Below are positions 17,785-27,814 of a stretch of 61,735 nt of DNA, in pieces (the stretch's first letter is position 1; every line of letters starts with the position of its first letter). The translations under genes and the position numbers were made by a program. A model generated the notes under the pieces. It was not told the DNA's origin. It did no database searches and saw only the letters and a list, made by a program, of their open reading frames with translations. This stretch comes from Verrucomicrobiota bacterium. Its GTDB lineage: Bacteria > Verrucomicrobiota > Verrucomicrobiia > Verrucomicrobiales > Akkermansiaceae. Where the stretch lies: the NCBI GenBank assembly GCA_026397725.1, contig JAPLUI010000264.1, positions 1-61,735 of the forward strand. Reading direction: 5' to 3'.

Positions 17785-20046
17785 TCACGGGACCGCAGGT
17801 CCGCAGAGCACGCTGGCACCGAAGGTGGTCAGATATATCTTGTCAGGATCGGCCGGATCAAAGGTGACGCGCTGTGCGTTGCGAAACGGGAGCGAGGCGA
17901 ATGGCCGCCACGTCGCGCCGTCGTCCTGGCTCAGCCACAAGGCCGGGCCGGGCGAGCCCTCGGTCAGCGTCGCGTAAATCCAGCCGCGATGAAACGGACT
18001 GAAGGCTGCGGAAAAATGCTGTGGGCCTTGGCGCAGGATGCGGGCCCAGGTTTGGCCGGCGTCGCGCGTCGCGTAAAGTCCGCCGGTCTCGTCGCCCGCG
18101 TCCGCCGCGGCGAGCAGGAGGTGGCGGCTGTTGGCAGGATCGACCGCGAAATCCTTCGGCCACTTCAGCGGCTGGGCGGCGTTGACGATTGCCCAATGCT
18201 TGCCGCCATCGGGTGAGCGGAAGAGGCCGGGGCCATCGGCGACGAATTGGCCGGCCTGGCGCAGGGCCGTCACCAGCGCAAAGAGCGTTCCGTCCTGATG
18301 AAGTTGTACCCGCACGACGCGGCGATTCGCCGCCGAGCCGAGGCCGGCGCCGGTTGCCAGCCAGGATTTTCCGTGGTCGGTCGATTTGAAAACCCCGTGG
18401 CCGAAGACACCCGCGTACAAGGTGCGCGAACCGCGCGGGCTGGCCGGGTCGATGATGACGGAGGTGGCCGGCGCCACGGGAAGCCCGGTGTTGGATTGCT
18501 GCCACGAGTCGCCGAAGTCGCGGCTCACGCAAATCCCGCCGGGGCCGTTCGCGTTATGCCGCCCGGAAATGATGTTCTCGTTGGGAATGTCGTGAATGTT
18601 AGAAAAAGCGCCCCACAGCAGTCCCTTTTCGTCCGGGTCGAACGCGAGCTGATAGCAGGTGTTAGGCCACGGGGCGCGGTCGCCGTCGCCCCAGCGATGC
18701 CAGGTGGCCCCGGCATCGAGGCTGCGGGCCAAGCCGATGTCGGTGTAGCAGATATAGTGGCGCATTGGCTCGCCCGGATCGATGTAATAGTTCCAGGTTG
18801 TGGTCACCACGAGGCCGGTGTTTTGAAATGCGGCGCCGCGGAGTTTTTGCGCCGGCCATCTCGGAGCGGGGGTCGCCAGCTCGCTGTCGCCGTTGAACCA
18901 GTTCGCGCCGCCGGTGGAGGTGATGACGCAATCGCCATCGCCGAGTTGCATCAGCACGTCGGGCTGGCCGCCGCAAATCGCGACGCCGTTAGGGACGGCT
19001 TGGTAATACTGTCCGTCGCAAACCGTCGTATGGTTTGGCGCACAGTTGAATCCCGGCCAGCGCGGATCGGGGAAATAGGTCGGGTGCCAGTGTTTACCGC
19101 CGTCATCGCTGCGATAGACCGCGGTATGATGCGGCACTGCCACCGCCGTGTTGGCGTTGAACGCATAGACCCGCAACGGATCGGCATCGCTGGTGAGCAC
19201 CTGATGATACTGCACGCACTCGCCCATCGCCCATGCGTCGAATTTGCGGGTGTCCTTGTTGAGGCCCTCGCCCATGGCGGATTGCCAACTCTCGCCGCGA
19301 TCCGTCGAAACGAGGATGCCGCCTTGCAATGCGCCGTTCACCACCTTGCATGGCACGGTGCAGTATAACCTCGATTTGCCATGCTTGGTGCCGCCCGCAA
19401 ACCCGCGCAGGTCCCGCCACGGCAGCCCCGCTGCTTTTTCCTGCCACGTGGTGCCGCCGTCATCCGAGCGGAAAATCCCCTCACGGGTCGCGGCGAACAT
19501 CCCGCGCTGCGGCTTGTTCCCCGTGCGTTCAAAGCAAAAGCCTATGACTTCGCCATGCACGCCCGCGCTGCGCGTCCACGTTTTTCCGCCATCGCGCGAA
19601 ATCGCCGCCGTTTTGTTAGATCCGACCAGCATGCGCTCCGGGGTCTCCGGATCGATGGCGATTTCGCCTTGCGGCGTGCCGCCGACATCGCCGAGGGTCT
19701 GCCAGGTTTGGCCGGCGTCGCGGCTGACTTTCAGGTTGCCGCTCCAGCCGCTGGGGGAGAACACCACGTCGGGATCGGTCGGATGAAACGCGGGTCGGCA
19801 GCGCGTGTTGCCCTGCAACTGGTCGGCGTGAATCAAGGTCCAGTGGTGTCCGCCATCGTCCGAGCGGTAGGCCCCGCTCATGTCGCAATGCACGAGCATC
19901 CGCTGCGGATCGACCGGTGAAATGGCCGGACCAAACATCGCGCCGCCCCCGGACAAGCCCAGCGGCGACCATCCCTCTTTGGCGTTGGCAAGGGCAACGA
20001 GGAGCACCACGGCAGTGGGAACGATGCGACAGATAAACGCCTTCAT
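17785..20046 (-). CDS. Secreted BNR/Asp-box repeat beta-propeller protein
   Basis: A 753-residue exported protein. Start 20046 (MKAFICRIVPTAVVLLVALA) gives a signal peptide cut near NAKEG; the frame upstream is not supported. About a dozen Asp boxes of pattern S-x-D-x-G-x-T/S-W are readable (SDDGGHHW, SRDAGQTW, SRDGGKTW, SDDGGTTW, STDRGESW, SDDGGKHW, SLDAGATW, SRDFGDSW, STDHGKSW, SPDGGKHW, TRDAGQTW, SQDDGATW), indicating one or two beta-propellers as in VPS10/sortilin-like, sialidase or xyloglucanase (GH74) folds. No catalytic set specific to one family was identified, so glycan hydrolase versus binding protein is open. Divergent from the lipoate-ligase gene. Confidence 0.88.
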   Translation of the reverse strand: MKAFICRIVPTAVVLLVALANAKEGWSPLGLSGGGAMFGPAISPVDPQRMLVHCDMSGAYRSDDGGHHWTLIHADQLQGNTRCRPAFHPTDPDVVFSPSGWSGNLKVSRDAGQTWQTLGDVGGTPQGEIAIDPETPERMLVGSNKTAAISRDGGKTWTRSAGVHGEVIGFCFERTGNKPQRGMFAATREGIFRSDDGGTTWQEKAAGLPWRDLRGFAGGTKHGKSRLYCTVPCKVVNGALQGGILVSTDRGESWQSAMGEGLNKDTRKFDAWAMGECVQYHQVLTSDADPLRVYAFNANTAVAVPHHTAVYRSDDGGKHWHPTYFPDPRWPGFNCAPNHTTVCDGQYYQAVPNGVAICGGQPDVLMQLGDGDCVITSTGGANWFNGDSELATPAPRWPAQKLRGAAFQNTGLVVTTTWNYYIDPGEPMRHYICYTDIGLARSLDAGATWHRWGDGDRAPWPNTCYQLAFDPDEKGLLWGAFSNIHDIPNENIISGRHNANGPGGICVSRDFGDSWQQSNTGLPVAPATSVIIDPASPRGSRTLYAGVFGHGVFKSTDHGKSWLATGAGLGSAANRRVVRVQLHQDGTLFALVTALRQAGQFVADGPGLFRSPDGGKHWAIVNAAQPLKWPKDFAVDPANSRHLLLAAADAGDETGGLYATRDAGQTWARILRQGPQHFSAAFSPFHRGWIYATLTEGSPGPALWLSQDDGATWRPFASLPFRNAQRVTFDPADPDKIYLTTFGASVLCGPAVP

Positions 20047-20172
20047 GCGCGAAGTCTCAGCCCGATCCACACCCGCCGTCAAGCACCGGAAACCCGGCGG
20101 GTGACCTGCTGGCGGCGTGCCAGTTGGCAATTCCGCATTGTGAAGCGCTCCGCCGCAGGCTACACCAAGCGC

Positions 20173-20844
20173 GTGATTTTCGCCAAGGTGTTGTTGTGGA
20201 TAGATTCCGTGCCACGTCCCGGACCGGAGGCGATGGCGGTGGATGAATGGTTGTTGGAAACGGCGAGGACCCCGGTGTTGCGGGTGTACGGCTGGTTAGG
20301 AGCCTGGGCCACGCTGGGCTATTTCGGAAATCTGGCGACGGCCCAAGCCGCCATTCCCGGCGTCCAATGGGTGCGGCGCTGGACCGGCGGCGGCGTGGTC
20401 GATCACCGGACGGATTGGACATACACGGTGGTGGCTCCCGTCGGCGAGGCACTGGCGGCGTGGCGCGGCGCGGAAAGCTATCGGCGGATTCATCTGGCGC
20501 TGGCGGCGGCGCTGCGTGCCGAAACCATCACCGCCCGCATGAGCGCAGGCGATGAGCAGACCGGAGCCGCGCGGTGCTTCGAAAATCCGGTCGGCCATGA
20601 CCTGGTGGGCTCCGATGGCAGGAAACTTGCCGGGGCCGGCCAACGGCGCACCCGCCAAGGCCTGTTGCACCAAGGCTCCGTGGCGGCAGCTTGCGCCGGG
20701 GCGGGTTCCAATCAACGCGCCACAACCCTTGCCTCATGGCTCGCCGGGTCATGGGAACCTCACAACTTCCAGGTGCCGGCTCAGCTCGTTTCACGCTTGG
20801 TCGAGCAGCGCTACGCCAACCGGGATTGGACCCGGCGGCGGTGA
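20173..20844 (+). CDS. Lipoate-protein ligase-like (LplA/LipB fold) protein
   Basis: About 223 residues from the GTG at 20173; a second GTG at 20188 and an ATG at 20101 are alternatives, and no ribosome site decides. The fold signature reads EAMAVDEWLLE, then WVRRWTGGGVVDH (lipoyl-binding RRxxGGGxVxH), and DGRKLAGAGQRRTRQGLLHQGS carrying the ligase lysine. It would attach lipoate or a related acid to carrier proteins, or act as a tailored octanoyltransferase. Shorter than LplA (about 330 residues) because the C-terminal accessory domain is absent. No lipA or E2 gene lies near. Residues 135-150 (GDEQTGAARCF) match the cysteine-containing loop of the family. Confidence 0.8.
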   Translation: MIFAKVLLWIDSVPRPGPEAMAVDEWLLETARTPVLRVYGWLGAWATLGYFGNLATAQAAIPGVQWVRRWTGGGVVDHRTDWTYTVVAPVGEALAAWRGAESYRRIHLALAAALRAETITARMSAGDEQTGAARCFENPVGHDLVGSDGRKLAGAGQRRTRQGLLHQGSVAAACAGAGSNQRATTLASWLAGSWEPHNFQVPAQLVSRLVEQRYANRDWTRRR

Positions 20845-20890
20845 CGGGCGGTCCTTGGTGGTGGGTAGGGCGGCGGTCCGCCCGGCTGGG

Positions 20891-20920
20891 CGGGGCAGGG
20901 GAGGGCAGGGGAGGGCAGGG
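20891..20920. repeat. 10-bp tandem repeat, three units
   Basis: GAGGGCAGGG twice, preceded by the variant CGGGGCAGGG, in the short gap between the ligase and carboxypeptidase stop codons, where two genes converge. Too short to form a recognisable terminator. Confidence 0.85.
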
Positions 20921-20937
20921 GATTCGTTGCCGCTAAT

Positions 20938-22458
20938 TCAGTCGTTTCCCGCGGCAATGAATTTCACCAGATCCGCGCGGGCTTTTGCCAGATCGGGAGG
21001 GTTGAGATAGAACATGTGTCCGCCATCAAAACGAGTGGTTTGCACCTTGTTGCGGGCACCCGCAGGCAGATCCAACATGTGACGCAGCGAGTATGCCACG
21101 CCCTCTGGCGGTGTGGCCAGATCCGTGTATCCGGCCATCACCAGCACCCGCAGATGGGGATTGTCGCGCAGGGCGTTGGCGAGGCGTCCGCTGACGTTGA
21201 CGATTTCATTGTTGGCGTTCCAGCGCCAGGGGTTGACCTTGCCGGTCAGGACTTCATACGGGCGGTCTTCCTTGTAGCCGAGATCGCGGCCCAGATAGTC
21301 GAGCAACGCCGTGGCAAAGGCCCCGTAGGCGAGTTCGTAGGACGGATCGCAATCAGGCGACTGCGCGGCTTGGTCGGCGGCATCCCACGCGACGCGGGCA
21401 TCGAAGCGCCCGATCACCTTGCCCTCCTTGCGGAGGAGTTCGGCACGGAAAAACGCCGAGTCGAGGCGCAGGTCGTGGGCCAGCCAGACGGCGGGATCAA
21501 TCCCGGTGAAGCGGGCCAGCTTGGCCGCGAGGGCCACCCGGGACGGGTCATCGAGCGCATTGCCCTTGAGCAGCGCGCTGGCGTATTCGCCAAATGCGAA
21601 GTCAGCACACTCCCTAACCAGCGCGTCGCGCTCGCCACTGATTTTCCGGTGAAAGTGCGCCACGCCGGTGAACGACGGCAGATAGACCAGGTAGCCGAGG
21701 TCGTTGCCGCCGGACGTTTGGAGCGTGGAGAAATCCAGCAGCGTGGAGAGCAGGATCACTCCGTTGAGGCTCATGCCGAAGCGGGATTGCAGATGGCTGG
21801 CCAGCCCGGCGGCCCGGATGCCGCCATAGGATTCTCCTAACAAATACTTGGGCGACGACCAGCGCTCGTGTTCGGTAATCCAGCGGCGGATGAAGTCGCC
21901 CACGGATTCCACGTCCTCATTCAGACCATGGAATTCCTCCGGCTTGGAGTCCTTTTCGGCACGACTGTAGCCGGTGGATACCGGATCAACGAACACCAGA
22001 TCACACACATCCAGAATGCTGAGCGGGTTATCGATCACGCGGGCAGGCGGGCGGGGAGCTTGGGTGCCATCGCCGGGCAGCTCGACCCGCTTGGGACCTA
22101 ACACGCCAAGGTGCAGCCACACGGCGGACGAGCCCGGTCCGCCATTGAACGCAAACATCACCGGCCGGCCGGCCGGATCCGGCACGTCACTCCGTTCATA
22201 GCTGACGTGGAAAATCGACGCCCGCGGCTTGCCGTCGTCGTGTTCAATCTGGATTTTCGCGGTGCTCACCCGGTAGGGGATTTTTTTCCCGGCAATCAGG
22301 ATTGAGGCTTCGCGAACCTGCGGCTTGGGAGACTTTTCCACCGCAGGCTCGGCTTTTGGCGCATCAGCGGCTTTCGAGGCATCAGCGGGTTTTTCGCCAT
22401 CCGGCGCGGCAACCACGGCAAAGCCGAGGCAGAGTGACAGGGGTACCATGAATCGCAT
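20938..22458 (-). CDS. Secreted S10-family serine carboxypeptidase-like protein
   Basis: About 506 residues from 22458 (MRFMVPLSLCLGFAVVAA), which gives a signal peptide. An Ala/Lys/Pro-rich linker follows (EKPADASKAADAPKAEPAVE). The alpha/beta-hydrolase core has the oxyanion segment FAFNGGPGSSAVW, nucleophile Ser210 in GESYGG, Asp in AGYTDLATPP and His in FDGGHMFYL, the S10 triad. Such enzymes remove C-terminal residues from peptides. Bacterial members occur in many soil Verrucomicrobiota and Acidobacteriota. Convergent with the lipoate-ligase gene. Confidence 0.9.
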   Translation of the reverse strand: MRFMVPLSLCLGFAVVAAPDGEKPADASKAADAPKAEPAVEKSPKPQVREASILIAGKKIPYRVSTAKIQIEHDDGKPRASIFHVSYERSDVPDPAGRPVMFAFNGGPGSSAVWLHLGVLGPKRVELPGDGTQAPRPPARVIDNPLSILDVCDLVFVDPVSTGYSRAEKDSKPEEFHGLNEDVESVGDFIRRWITEHERWSSPKYLLGESYGGIRAAGLASHLQSRFGMSLNGVILLSTLLDFSTLQTSGGNDLGYLVYLPSFTGVAHFHRKISGERDALVRECADFAFGEYASALLKGNALDDPSRVALAAKLARFTGIDPAVWLAHDLRLDSAFFRAELLRKEGKVIGRFDARVAWDAADQAAQSPDCDPSYELAYGAFATALLDYLGRDLGYKEDRPYEVLTGKVNPWRWNANNEIVNVSGRLANALRDNPHLRVLVMAGYTDLATPPEGVAYSLRHMLDLPAGARNKVQTTRFDGGHMFYLNPPDLAKARADLVKFIAAGND

Positions 22459-22537
22459 GCCCCGGAGTATAGCGATCTCGCCGTGCTTGTCTAGCCGCAC
22501 TGCAGCACCGCACGTCAGGCCCGAGCCACAGCCATCC

Positions 22538-22651
22538 GTCGGACGCGTCGGACGCGTCGGACGCGTCGGACAGGTCGGACGGGTCGGACATGTCGGACGT
22601 GTCGGACAGGTCGGACATGTCGGACGTGTCGGACGCGTCAGACCTGTCGGG
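22538..22651. repeat. 9-bp minisatellite, about thirteen units
   Basis: Repeats of GTCGGAC plus two variable bases, in the complementary orientation of the array at 17423-17512. It sits upstream of the carboxypeptidase start. The rest of 22459-22809 contains no gene. Confidence 0.95.
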
Positions 22652-22809
22652 CATTTGACGCGAGTGCTGCGGAGGCTGGCTCTCGTCTTTTACAACTTGT
22701 GACAATGTATGTAATGCGGAATTAAAAAACTGGATTGTCGGAAGCCGTCTGGGTTGTTTCCCCCTTGTTCCGGTTGATGGCACCGTTGAGAGCCTGCCAG
22801 CAATTCGAT

Positions 22810-23373
22810 TCAGAATTTCCTGCTGAGTGACGCTGACTCCGGATCGCCGAATCGCCAGAGACGATCACTGGCGCGTGAGATGCCGATACGAGGTCCGGCG
22901 CGGGACGCAACGGGTTGATCTGCGAGGATGCCACAGTTCTGCGTGTTCAGGAAGCTGACGCCATGGGCGGAGCCATCAATGCCGAAGGCGCGGGTCAGAC
23001 GACCGGGGCCGGCTGCGAGCGTGGCGTCGGATGCATTCCCGCGCCGCTCGCGCATCAGGTCCTGACCGGCAACGGGTTCGAGGGCCCGGAACAGCACGAA
23101 GCCACAGGCACCTGGGCCCTTGACGAGAATGTTGAAGAGCCAGTGGGTGCCGTAATTCAGATACACATAGGCATCCCCCGCTTGATAAGTTGCCACGAAA
23201 GCCCGGGCGCTCGGCCGAACCCAGGTGTGGCAGGCCGGGTCATCCGCCGCGTCGTAGGCCTCGGTTTCCACAATCCGTCCCACACAGCCGTTCCAGAAAA
23301 ACCGGTGGCCGATCAGATCGCGGGCGCAAGCGACCGGACTGCCTCGAAAGAACGCCGCGTGAATCCTGTCCAT
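22810..23373 (-). CDS. DNA-3-methyladenine glycosylase (AAG/MPG family)
   Basis: A 187-residue base-excision enzyme. Start 23373 (MDRIHAAFFRGS) gives the normal bacterial length; the longer frame upstream reads through the divergent promoter region. Family features: CARDLIGHRFF, the catalytic Glu in GRIVETEAYDAADDPACHTW, the intercalating-loop region GDAYVYLNYGTHWLFNIL, and AAGPGRLTRAFGI. It removes alkylated purines and hypoxanthine from DNA. Divergent from the phosphofructokinase gene across 175 bp. Confidence 0.92.
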   Translation of the reverse strand: MDRIHAAFFRGSPVACARDLIGHRFFWNGCVGRIVETEAYDAADDPACHTWVRPSARAFVATYQAGDAYVYLNYGTHWLFNILVKGPGACGFVLFRALEPVAGQDLMRERRGNASDATLAAGPGRLTRAFGIDGSAHGVSFLNTQNCGILADQPVASRAGPRIGISRASDRLWRFGDPESASLSRKF

Positions 23374-23548
23374 AGACAGATCCGTTCTCCAAGCGACCCG
23401 CCAGTGCAAGCGAAAAAATGCCAGCTCGCTGGAATCGAAGAAAATCCTGAGGAAAACGACTTGCCAGCATGGCTGCTGGCCACTACGGCTGCGCCGTGTT
23501 CCGCCCACGCCACTGAAAATCGCCCCCCCACCCCATCCTGCCAGCCTC

Positions 23549-24775
23549 ATGAAACCGAAAAAAGTCGCCATTCTAACTGCCGGGGGGCTTGCGCCCTGTT
23601 TGTCCAGCGCCATCGGCGCGCTCATCGAGCGTTACACCGAGATTGATCCGACCGTTGAGATCATTTGCTACCTCGGCGGCTACAAGGGGCTGCTGCTTGG
23701 CCAGAGCATCACCGTCACGCCCAAGATCCGCGACAACGCCGGCATTCTCCATCGCTACGGCGGCAGCCCGATCGGTAACAGCCGCGTCAAGCTTACCAAT
23801 GTCGAGGACTGCCTCAAGCGCGGCTTGATCAAGGAGGGACAGAATCCGCAAATGGTCGCCACCGAGCAGTTGGTCAAGGATGGCGTGGACGTGCTCCACA
23901 CCATCGGCGGCGACGATACCAACACCACCGCCGCCGAGCTGGCCAAGTTTCTTGAAACCAACAAATACAATCTGACCGTCATCGGACTGCCGAAGACCAT
24001 CGACAACGACGTCTATCCGATTCGGCAGAGTCTGGGGGCCTGGACCGCCGCCGAGCACGGGTCCAACAATTTCGCCAATGTGGTGGCGGAGCACAACGCC
24101 AATCCGCGCATGCTCATCGTCCACGAGGTGATGGGTCGCAACTGTGGCTGGCTCACCGCCGCCACCGCCCGCCAATACCAGGAGTCCCTCAACCGGCAGG
24201 ACTGGCTGCCCGAGTTGGGGCTCACCAAGGAACGCTTTTCAGTGCATGCGGTCTATGTGCCGGAAATGGAGATTGACTTCGAGGCGGAAGCGGTGCGCCT
24301 CGGCAAGGTCATGGACGAGCTTGACAACGTGAACATCTTCATCTCCGAAGGGGCCGGTGTGGGCGATTCCGTGCGGGCCCTGGAAGCCGCCGGCCAAGAA
24401 GTGCCACGCGATGCCTTCGGCCACATCAGACTCGACGCGATCAACCCGGGCACCTATATTGGCAAGGAATTCGCCTCCAAGCTGGGGGCGGAAAAGATGC
24501 TGATTCAGAAGAGCGGTTATTACAGCCGCGCCGCTGCGGCGAATCTGGCCGACCAGCGTTTGATCAAGGGCTGCGTGGACCTCGCCGTGGAATGCGCCAT
24601 GCGGCGCGAAGGCGGGGTCATCGGCCACGATGAGGAGCGCAACAACGTCCTCCGGGCCATCGAGTTTGAACGCATCAAGGGCGGCAAGCCGTTTGATATC
24701 GACACGCCCTGGTTCGAGGAACTGCTGGCCAAGATCGGCCAGGCCAAGGGTGCCAAGGTCACCGTGAAACACTGA
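23549..24775 (+). CDS. pfp: Pyrophosphate-type 6-phosphofructokinase
   Basis: A 408-residue phosphofructokinase. The sugar-phosphate and phosphoryl-donor motif is GGDDTN at 120-125. The Asp in place of the ATP-type Gly, together with PKTIDND at 148-154 (Lys in the PPi-specific position), marks a pyrophosphate-dependent enzyme, reversible in glycolysis. MGRNCGWLTA and NPGTYIGKEF continue the active site. Monocistronic as far as can be seen. Confidence 0.93.
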   Translation: MKPKKVAILTAGGLAPCLSSAIGALIERYTEIDPTVEIICYLGGYKGLLLGQSITVTPKIRDNAGILHRYGGSPIGNSRVKLTNVEDCLKRGLIKEGQNPQMVATEQLVKDGVDVLHTIGGDDTNTTAAELAKFLETNKYNLTVIGLPKTIDNDVYPIRQSLGAWTAAEHGSNNFANVVAEHNANPRMLIVHEVMGRNCGWLTAATARQYQESLNRQDWLPELGLTKERFSVHAVYVPEMEIDFEAEAVRLGKVMDELDNVNIFISEGAGVGDSVRALEAAGQEVPRDAFGHIRLDAINPGTYIGKEFASKLGAEKMLIQKSGYYSRAAAANLADQRLIKGCVDLAVECAMRREGGVIGHDEERNNVLRAIEFERIKGGKPFDIDTPWFEELLAKIGQAKGAKVTVKH

Positions 24776-24824
24776 CCAACGCCACGCGCCTGCGGTCCCC
24801 GCACAGTCCGCAGTGGGGATGCCA

Positions 24825-27635
24825 TCACTTCGCTGGTTCCTGCTGCCGCACGGTCACCGGTCCGAACAGCCCGGATTCCTGAAGATCATCGTAGCTGTTG
24901 TTGATCAGGTTGGCGACGCGCACGCGGATCTCGTTGGCACCGGGCCGCAGGGCCTTGCCGACGTCATAGACATACGGGCCCCAGAGGCGCGCGCCGACCG
25001 GCTTGCCATTGACCCAGACTTCCGCGGTATGGCAGACCCTGCCCAAATCAAGCACCATCGACGGCTCCACTTTTTCCACGGTGATGGTCTTGGTGTAATC
25101 CAACAGGCCGCTGAATTTCGGGCCGGTCCAGCCCTGCCAATCTTCTAACGGTTTTTCGACTCCGGCGGCGAATTCGGCGGGCGGAGTTGCTGGAAACTCC
25201 ATCACCGGTTGGACCTTCGCATCGAAGGAAACCTTCCACGGGCCGGAAACCGTTAGAACAGCCTCCAGCTTCGGCGGCTCGGGCAAATCGTGCGGGGGCA
25301 AGGTCGGATCCAACACCAGCCAGTAGGCCTCCAGCGGCTTGAAGCTGAGATCGACATGTCCGCAGGAATACGACTTGACGGGCCGGATCGCGCCGGTCTC
25401 GCAATCCCAGATGGAAGCCGCAAATCCCCTGTGGAAGGAGACGTTGCACTCCTGCGCTTCCTCGGTGTTGTTAGCCAGCCAGTAAAAGTCCTTGCCATCG
25501 ATCAGTCGGTGTTGCTGGAGCATCTGGAACTTGTGGCGGGAATTGAACCAGAACGGGCTTTCCAACCCCGGGGGGCTCGCGCCTTCGTCCTCCAGCGCGG
25601 GCTTCAAACCGTCCGTTAGAGCGGTGAACGTCGGTGCCGCCTTGAGGGCCGCCATGAGTTCCTGCATTTGCGGATCGTTCATGCCATTGTCGGCGGACGC
25701 GGCGGGCAGGTCGCCGAGCGCAAAGACATAGCCGCCGGCCTTGGCAAAATCCACCATCTTGCGGGCAGCCTCGAGCGTCAGGATGTCCAACGAAGGCAGG
25801 ACCAGCGTGCGGAATGAGAATTCGCCGCGAACCAACCTGGCCTCCTCGGTGCCCTTGGTTCCGAGGACTGACTGCTCAGTCTTGACCTCCATTTGCTTCA
25901 GATAGAACCGGTCGCCGATCAGAAACTCGACCCGCGCGTCGGTCAGGTCATTGATGGCATCGGCGTACACCTTGTCGATCTGATGGATGCGGCTGCCGTC
26001 GTTGCGGCCTTCGAGGATGTCCCAGGTCTTGTCATCCAGCATGGCGGCATCGGTGTGAAGCCAGGCCGATTCCAGCGGGTTGTAGAGCAGCACGGTGGGC
26101 ACCGCGCTGCCCATGGAATTGATATAACTGGCCCGGCACGCGAAGTCGGTCCACAGATGCAGGTAGGGAAACAAAGGGTTTTCCGCGTACCAGTCGGGCG
26201 GCCAGGGATTGCCGGTGAGTTTGCGGGTGGTGAAGACCCCATGGGGAATGACATGGCTCATGCCCCAGGCGGTGACGGCATTGATGGCTTGCTTGAGGAA
26301 GACGGGGTTGAAGGTGCTCCAGGGTTGGTCTTTGCCCGCGCCATTGCCCGCACTGCCAAAGGCTCCGGCCCCCATCAATTCGGTGGCGGCCCGCGTGTGC
26401 TGGAATTCCGCCACCGACGCGATTTCCTTGAAATCATGCACCTGCAGCGCCTTGCGGCCCAGGCAATCCTGGCCGGGCATGGTCAGCGCCCGCAGCAGCT
26501 TCATGTGGTCGCCGACGGCATAGACTTGCAGCGGGATGTTTTCCTCCCAGGTGTGAGCCGTGGTGTACATGCCGCGTTGCTCATGCCAGTCGGTGACCGC
26601 CTGGAAATTGGCCGCATACAGATCGGAAACCGCATCGAACCATTGCCAGCGGACCTTGGCATAGCGGCCTTCGACGTCCGTGTTGATCATCAGCGGCAAG
26701 GCGAGACGGAGGTCCTGCCCGTGGCGCTGCCTGAAGGTCTTGTCTAACGAATCCGACCAGGCGAGTTTGCGGCCATAGTCGCCCTCATGATCGCGGAACA
26801 CGCCGGGAATGGATTTCCCCAACTTTTCACCCATGCGTTTGGCGTAGGGTTCGAGGGCAATCTCAATGAAGGCCTTGGCGAGGCGCTCGTCAATCGCGTT
26901 GACCGCGCCGCCGTCGATGCCGCTCTGGGAATACTTGTGAAAGGTGTAAACCCGCCACGCTACCCCTGGCGGTGCCTGCCACTCAAAGGCGTCGCCGGCT
27001 CCGATTTGCCGCAAGGTGTTGCTGTAAATCCAGGTTTCATGCGCGGTGCGTGCCTCCACTTTGGCGGCCACCGCGAAAAAGCACGCCGGGATCTGCATCA
27101 CCGTGCCGCCTGCGGCATCGAGGGTTTGCCACTTCAGCGACTCCGCCCGGAGTTCCGGATGTTGTTTGAGCACCCGGCCATGCGCCTGAAAACTCGGCCA
27201 CCAGTATTCATCACAATATCCCAGATACCCCCCCTGCTGCTCGGCCTCCTGGAGGGCCGCCCCAAAGGCGTTGAACCAGGCCTCGCCCAGCCATTCGTCA
27301 GCGGGTAGGTCGGGTGTTCCGACCATTGAATTGCGGGCATGCGCATAACCGGGGTTGAACCCCTGCGAGGCCATCACCCGCGCCATCTCCGCCATCTTCC
27401 CCGCCGCCAGCGGCTCATCCCAAAACCAGAACATGAACGGCGCATAGATTCTATCCGGATTGCCAAACTCCTGTCGCAGCGTCGCGAAGGGCACCGCTTT
27501 GCGTTGCCCCCAATTCGGAGGGTTCTTGATCGGCCCGGGAGCCGCCACAGCCGTACCGGCGAAACCAACAGCGGCGACGGCAAGCACCAAGTGCAGCCTC
27601 ACGACTTCCATGTTCAAGACGGCGTTGCGAAGCAT
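24825..27635 (-). CDS. Secreted GH106-like glycoside hydrolase
   Basis: About 936 residues. The start may be 27635 (MLRNAVLNMEVVRLH) or 27611 (MEVVRLHLVLAVAAVGFAGT); both give a signal peptide. The N-terminal region reads YAPFMFWFWDEPLAAGKMAE, resembling the WFW/W-x-N opening of GH106 rhamnosidases. A barrel-like catalytic body follows, then a C-terminal galactose-binding jelly roll around 820-930 (DLGRVCHTAEVWVNGKPVG, then ALRPGANEIRVRVANLINN). It is a diverged relative of the hydrolase at 34394-37519. Substrate is probably a rhamnose-containing glycan, by inference. Convergent with pfp across about 50 bp. Confidence 0.75.
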   Translation of the reverse strand: MLRNAVLNMEVVRLHLVLAVAAVGFAGTAVAAPGPIKNPPNWGQRKAVPFATLRQEFGNPDRIYAPFMFWFWDEPLAAGKMAEMARVMASQGFNPGYAHARNSMVGTPDLPADEWLGEAWFNAFGAALQEAEQQGGYLGYCDEYWWPSFQAHGRVLKQHPELRAESLKWQTLDAAGGTVMQIPACFFAVAAKVEARTAHETWIYSNTLRQIGAGDAFEWQAPPGVAWRVYTFHKYSQSGIDGGAVNAIDERLAKAFIEIALEPYAKRMGEKLGKSIPGVFRDHEGDYGRKLAWSDSLDKTFRQRHGQDLRLALPLMINTDVEGRYAKVRWQWFDAVSDLYAANFQAVTDWHEQRGMYTTAHTWEENIPLQVYAVGDHMKLLRALTMPGQDCLGRKALQVHDFKEIASVAEFQHTRAATELMGAGAFGSAGNGAGKDQPWSTFNPVFLKQAINAVTAWGMSHVIPHGVFTTRKLTGNPWPPDWYAENPLFPYLHLWTDFACRASYINSMGSAVPTVLLYNPLESAWLHTDAAMLDDKTWDILEGRNDGSRIHQIDKVYADAINDLTDARVEFLIGDRFYLKQMEVKTEQSVLGTKGTEEARLVRGEFSFRTLVLPSLDILTLEAARKMVDFAKAGGYVFALGDLPAASADNGMNDPQMQELMAALKAAPTFTALTDGLKPALEDEGASPPGLESPFWFNSRHKFQMLQQHRLIDGKDFYWLANNTEEAQECNVSFHRGFAASIWDCETGAIRPVKSYSCGHVDLSFKPLEAYWLVLDPTLPPHDLPEPPKLEAVLTVSGPWKVSFDAKVQPVMEFPATPPAEFAAGVEKPLEDWQGWTGPKFSGLLDYTKTITVEKVEPSMVLDLGRVCHTAEVWVNGKPVGARLWGPYVYDVGKALRPGANEIRVRVANLINNSYDDLQESGLFGPVTVRQQEPAK

Positions 27636-27814
27636 GGTGGCTCTTTTCTTCACCTTCTTACAATTCCATGGCAAAGGCTCAACCCTGGCCGAACATTTGC
27701 CATTCTAGCATAAAATCCGCACTGCGGAAATCCCACCCGAATTCCCTATGGCCCCACCAGTTTTCTCAAAACCATCATTCATGGTTTTACCGATCTCATT
27801 CCCGCCCAGAGCAG

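Noticed and set aside
18247..19368. 373-codon plus-strand frame over the BNR gene
   Set aside because: Antisense shadow; Asp boxes are on the minus strand.
22538..22651. CRISPR array
   Set aside because: 9-bp head-to-tail units without unique spacers are a minisatellite; no cas gene is present.
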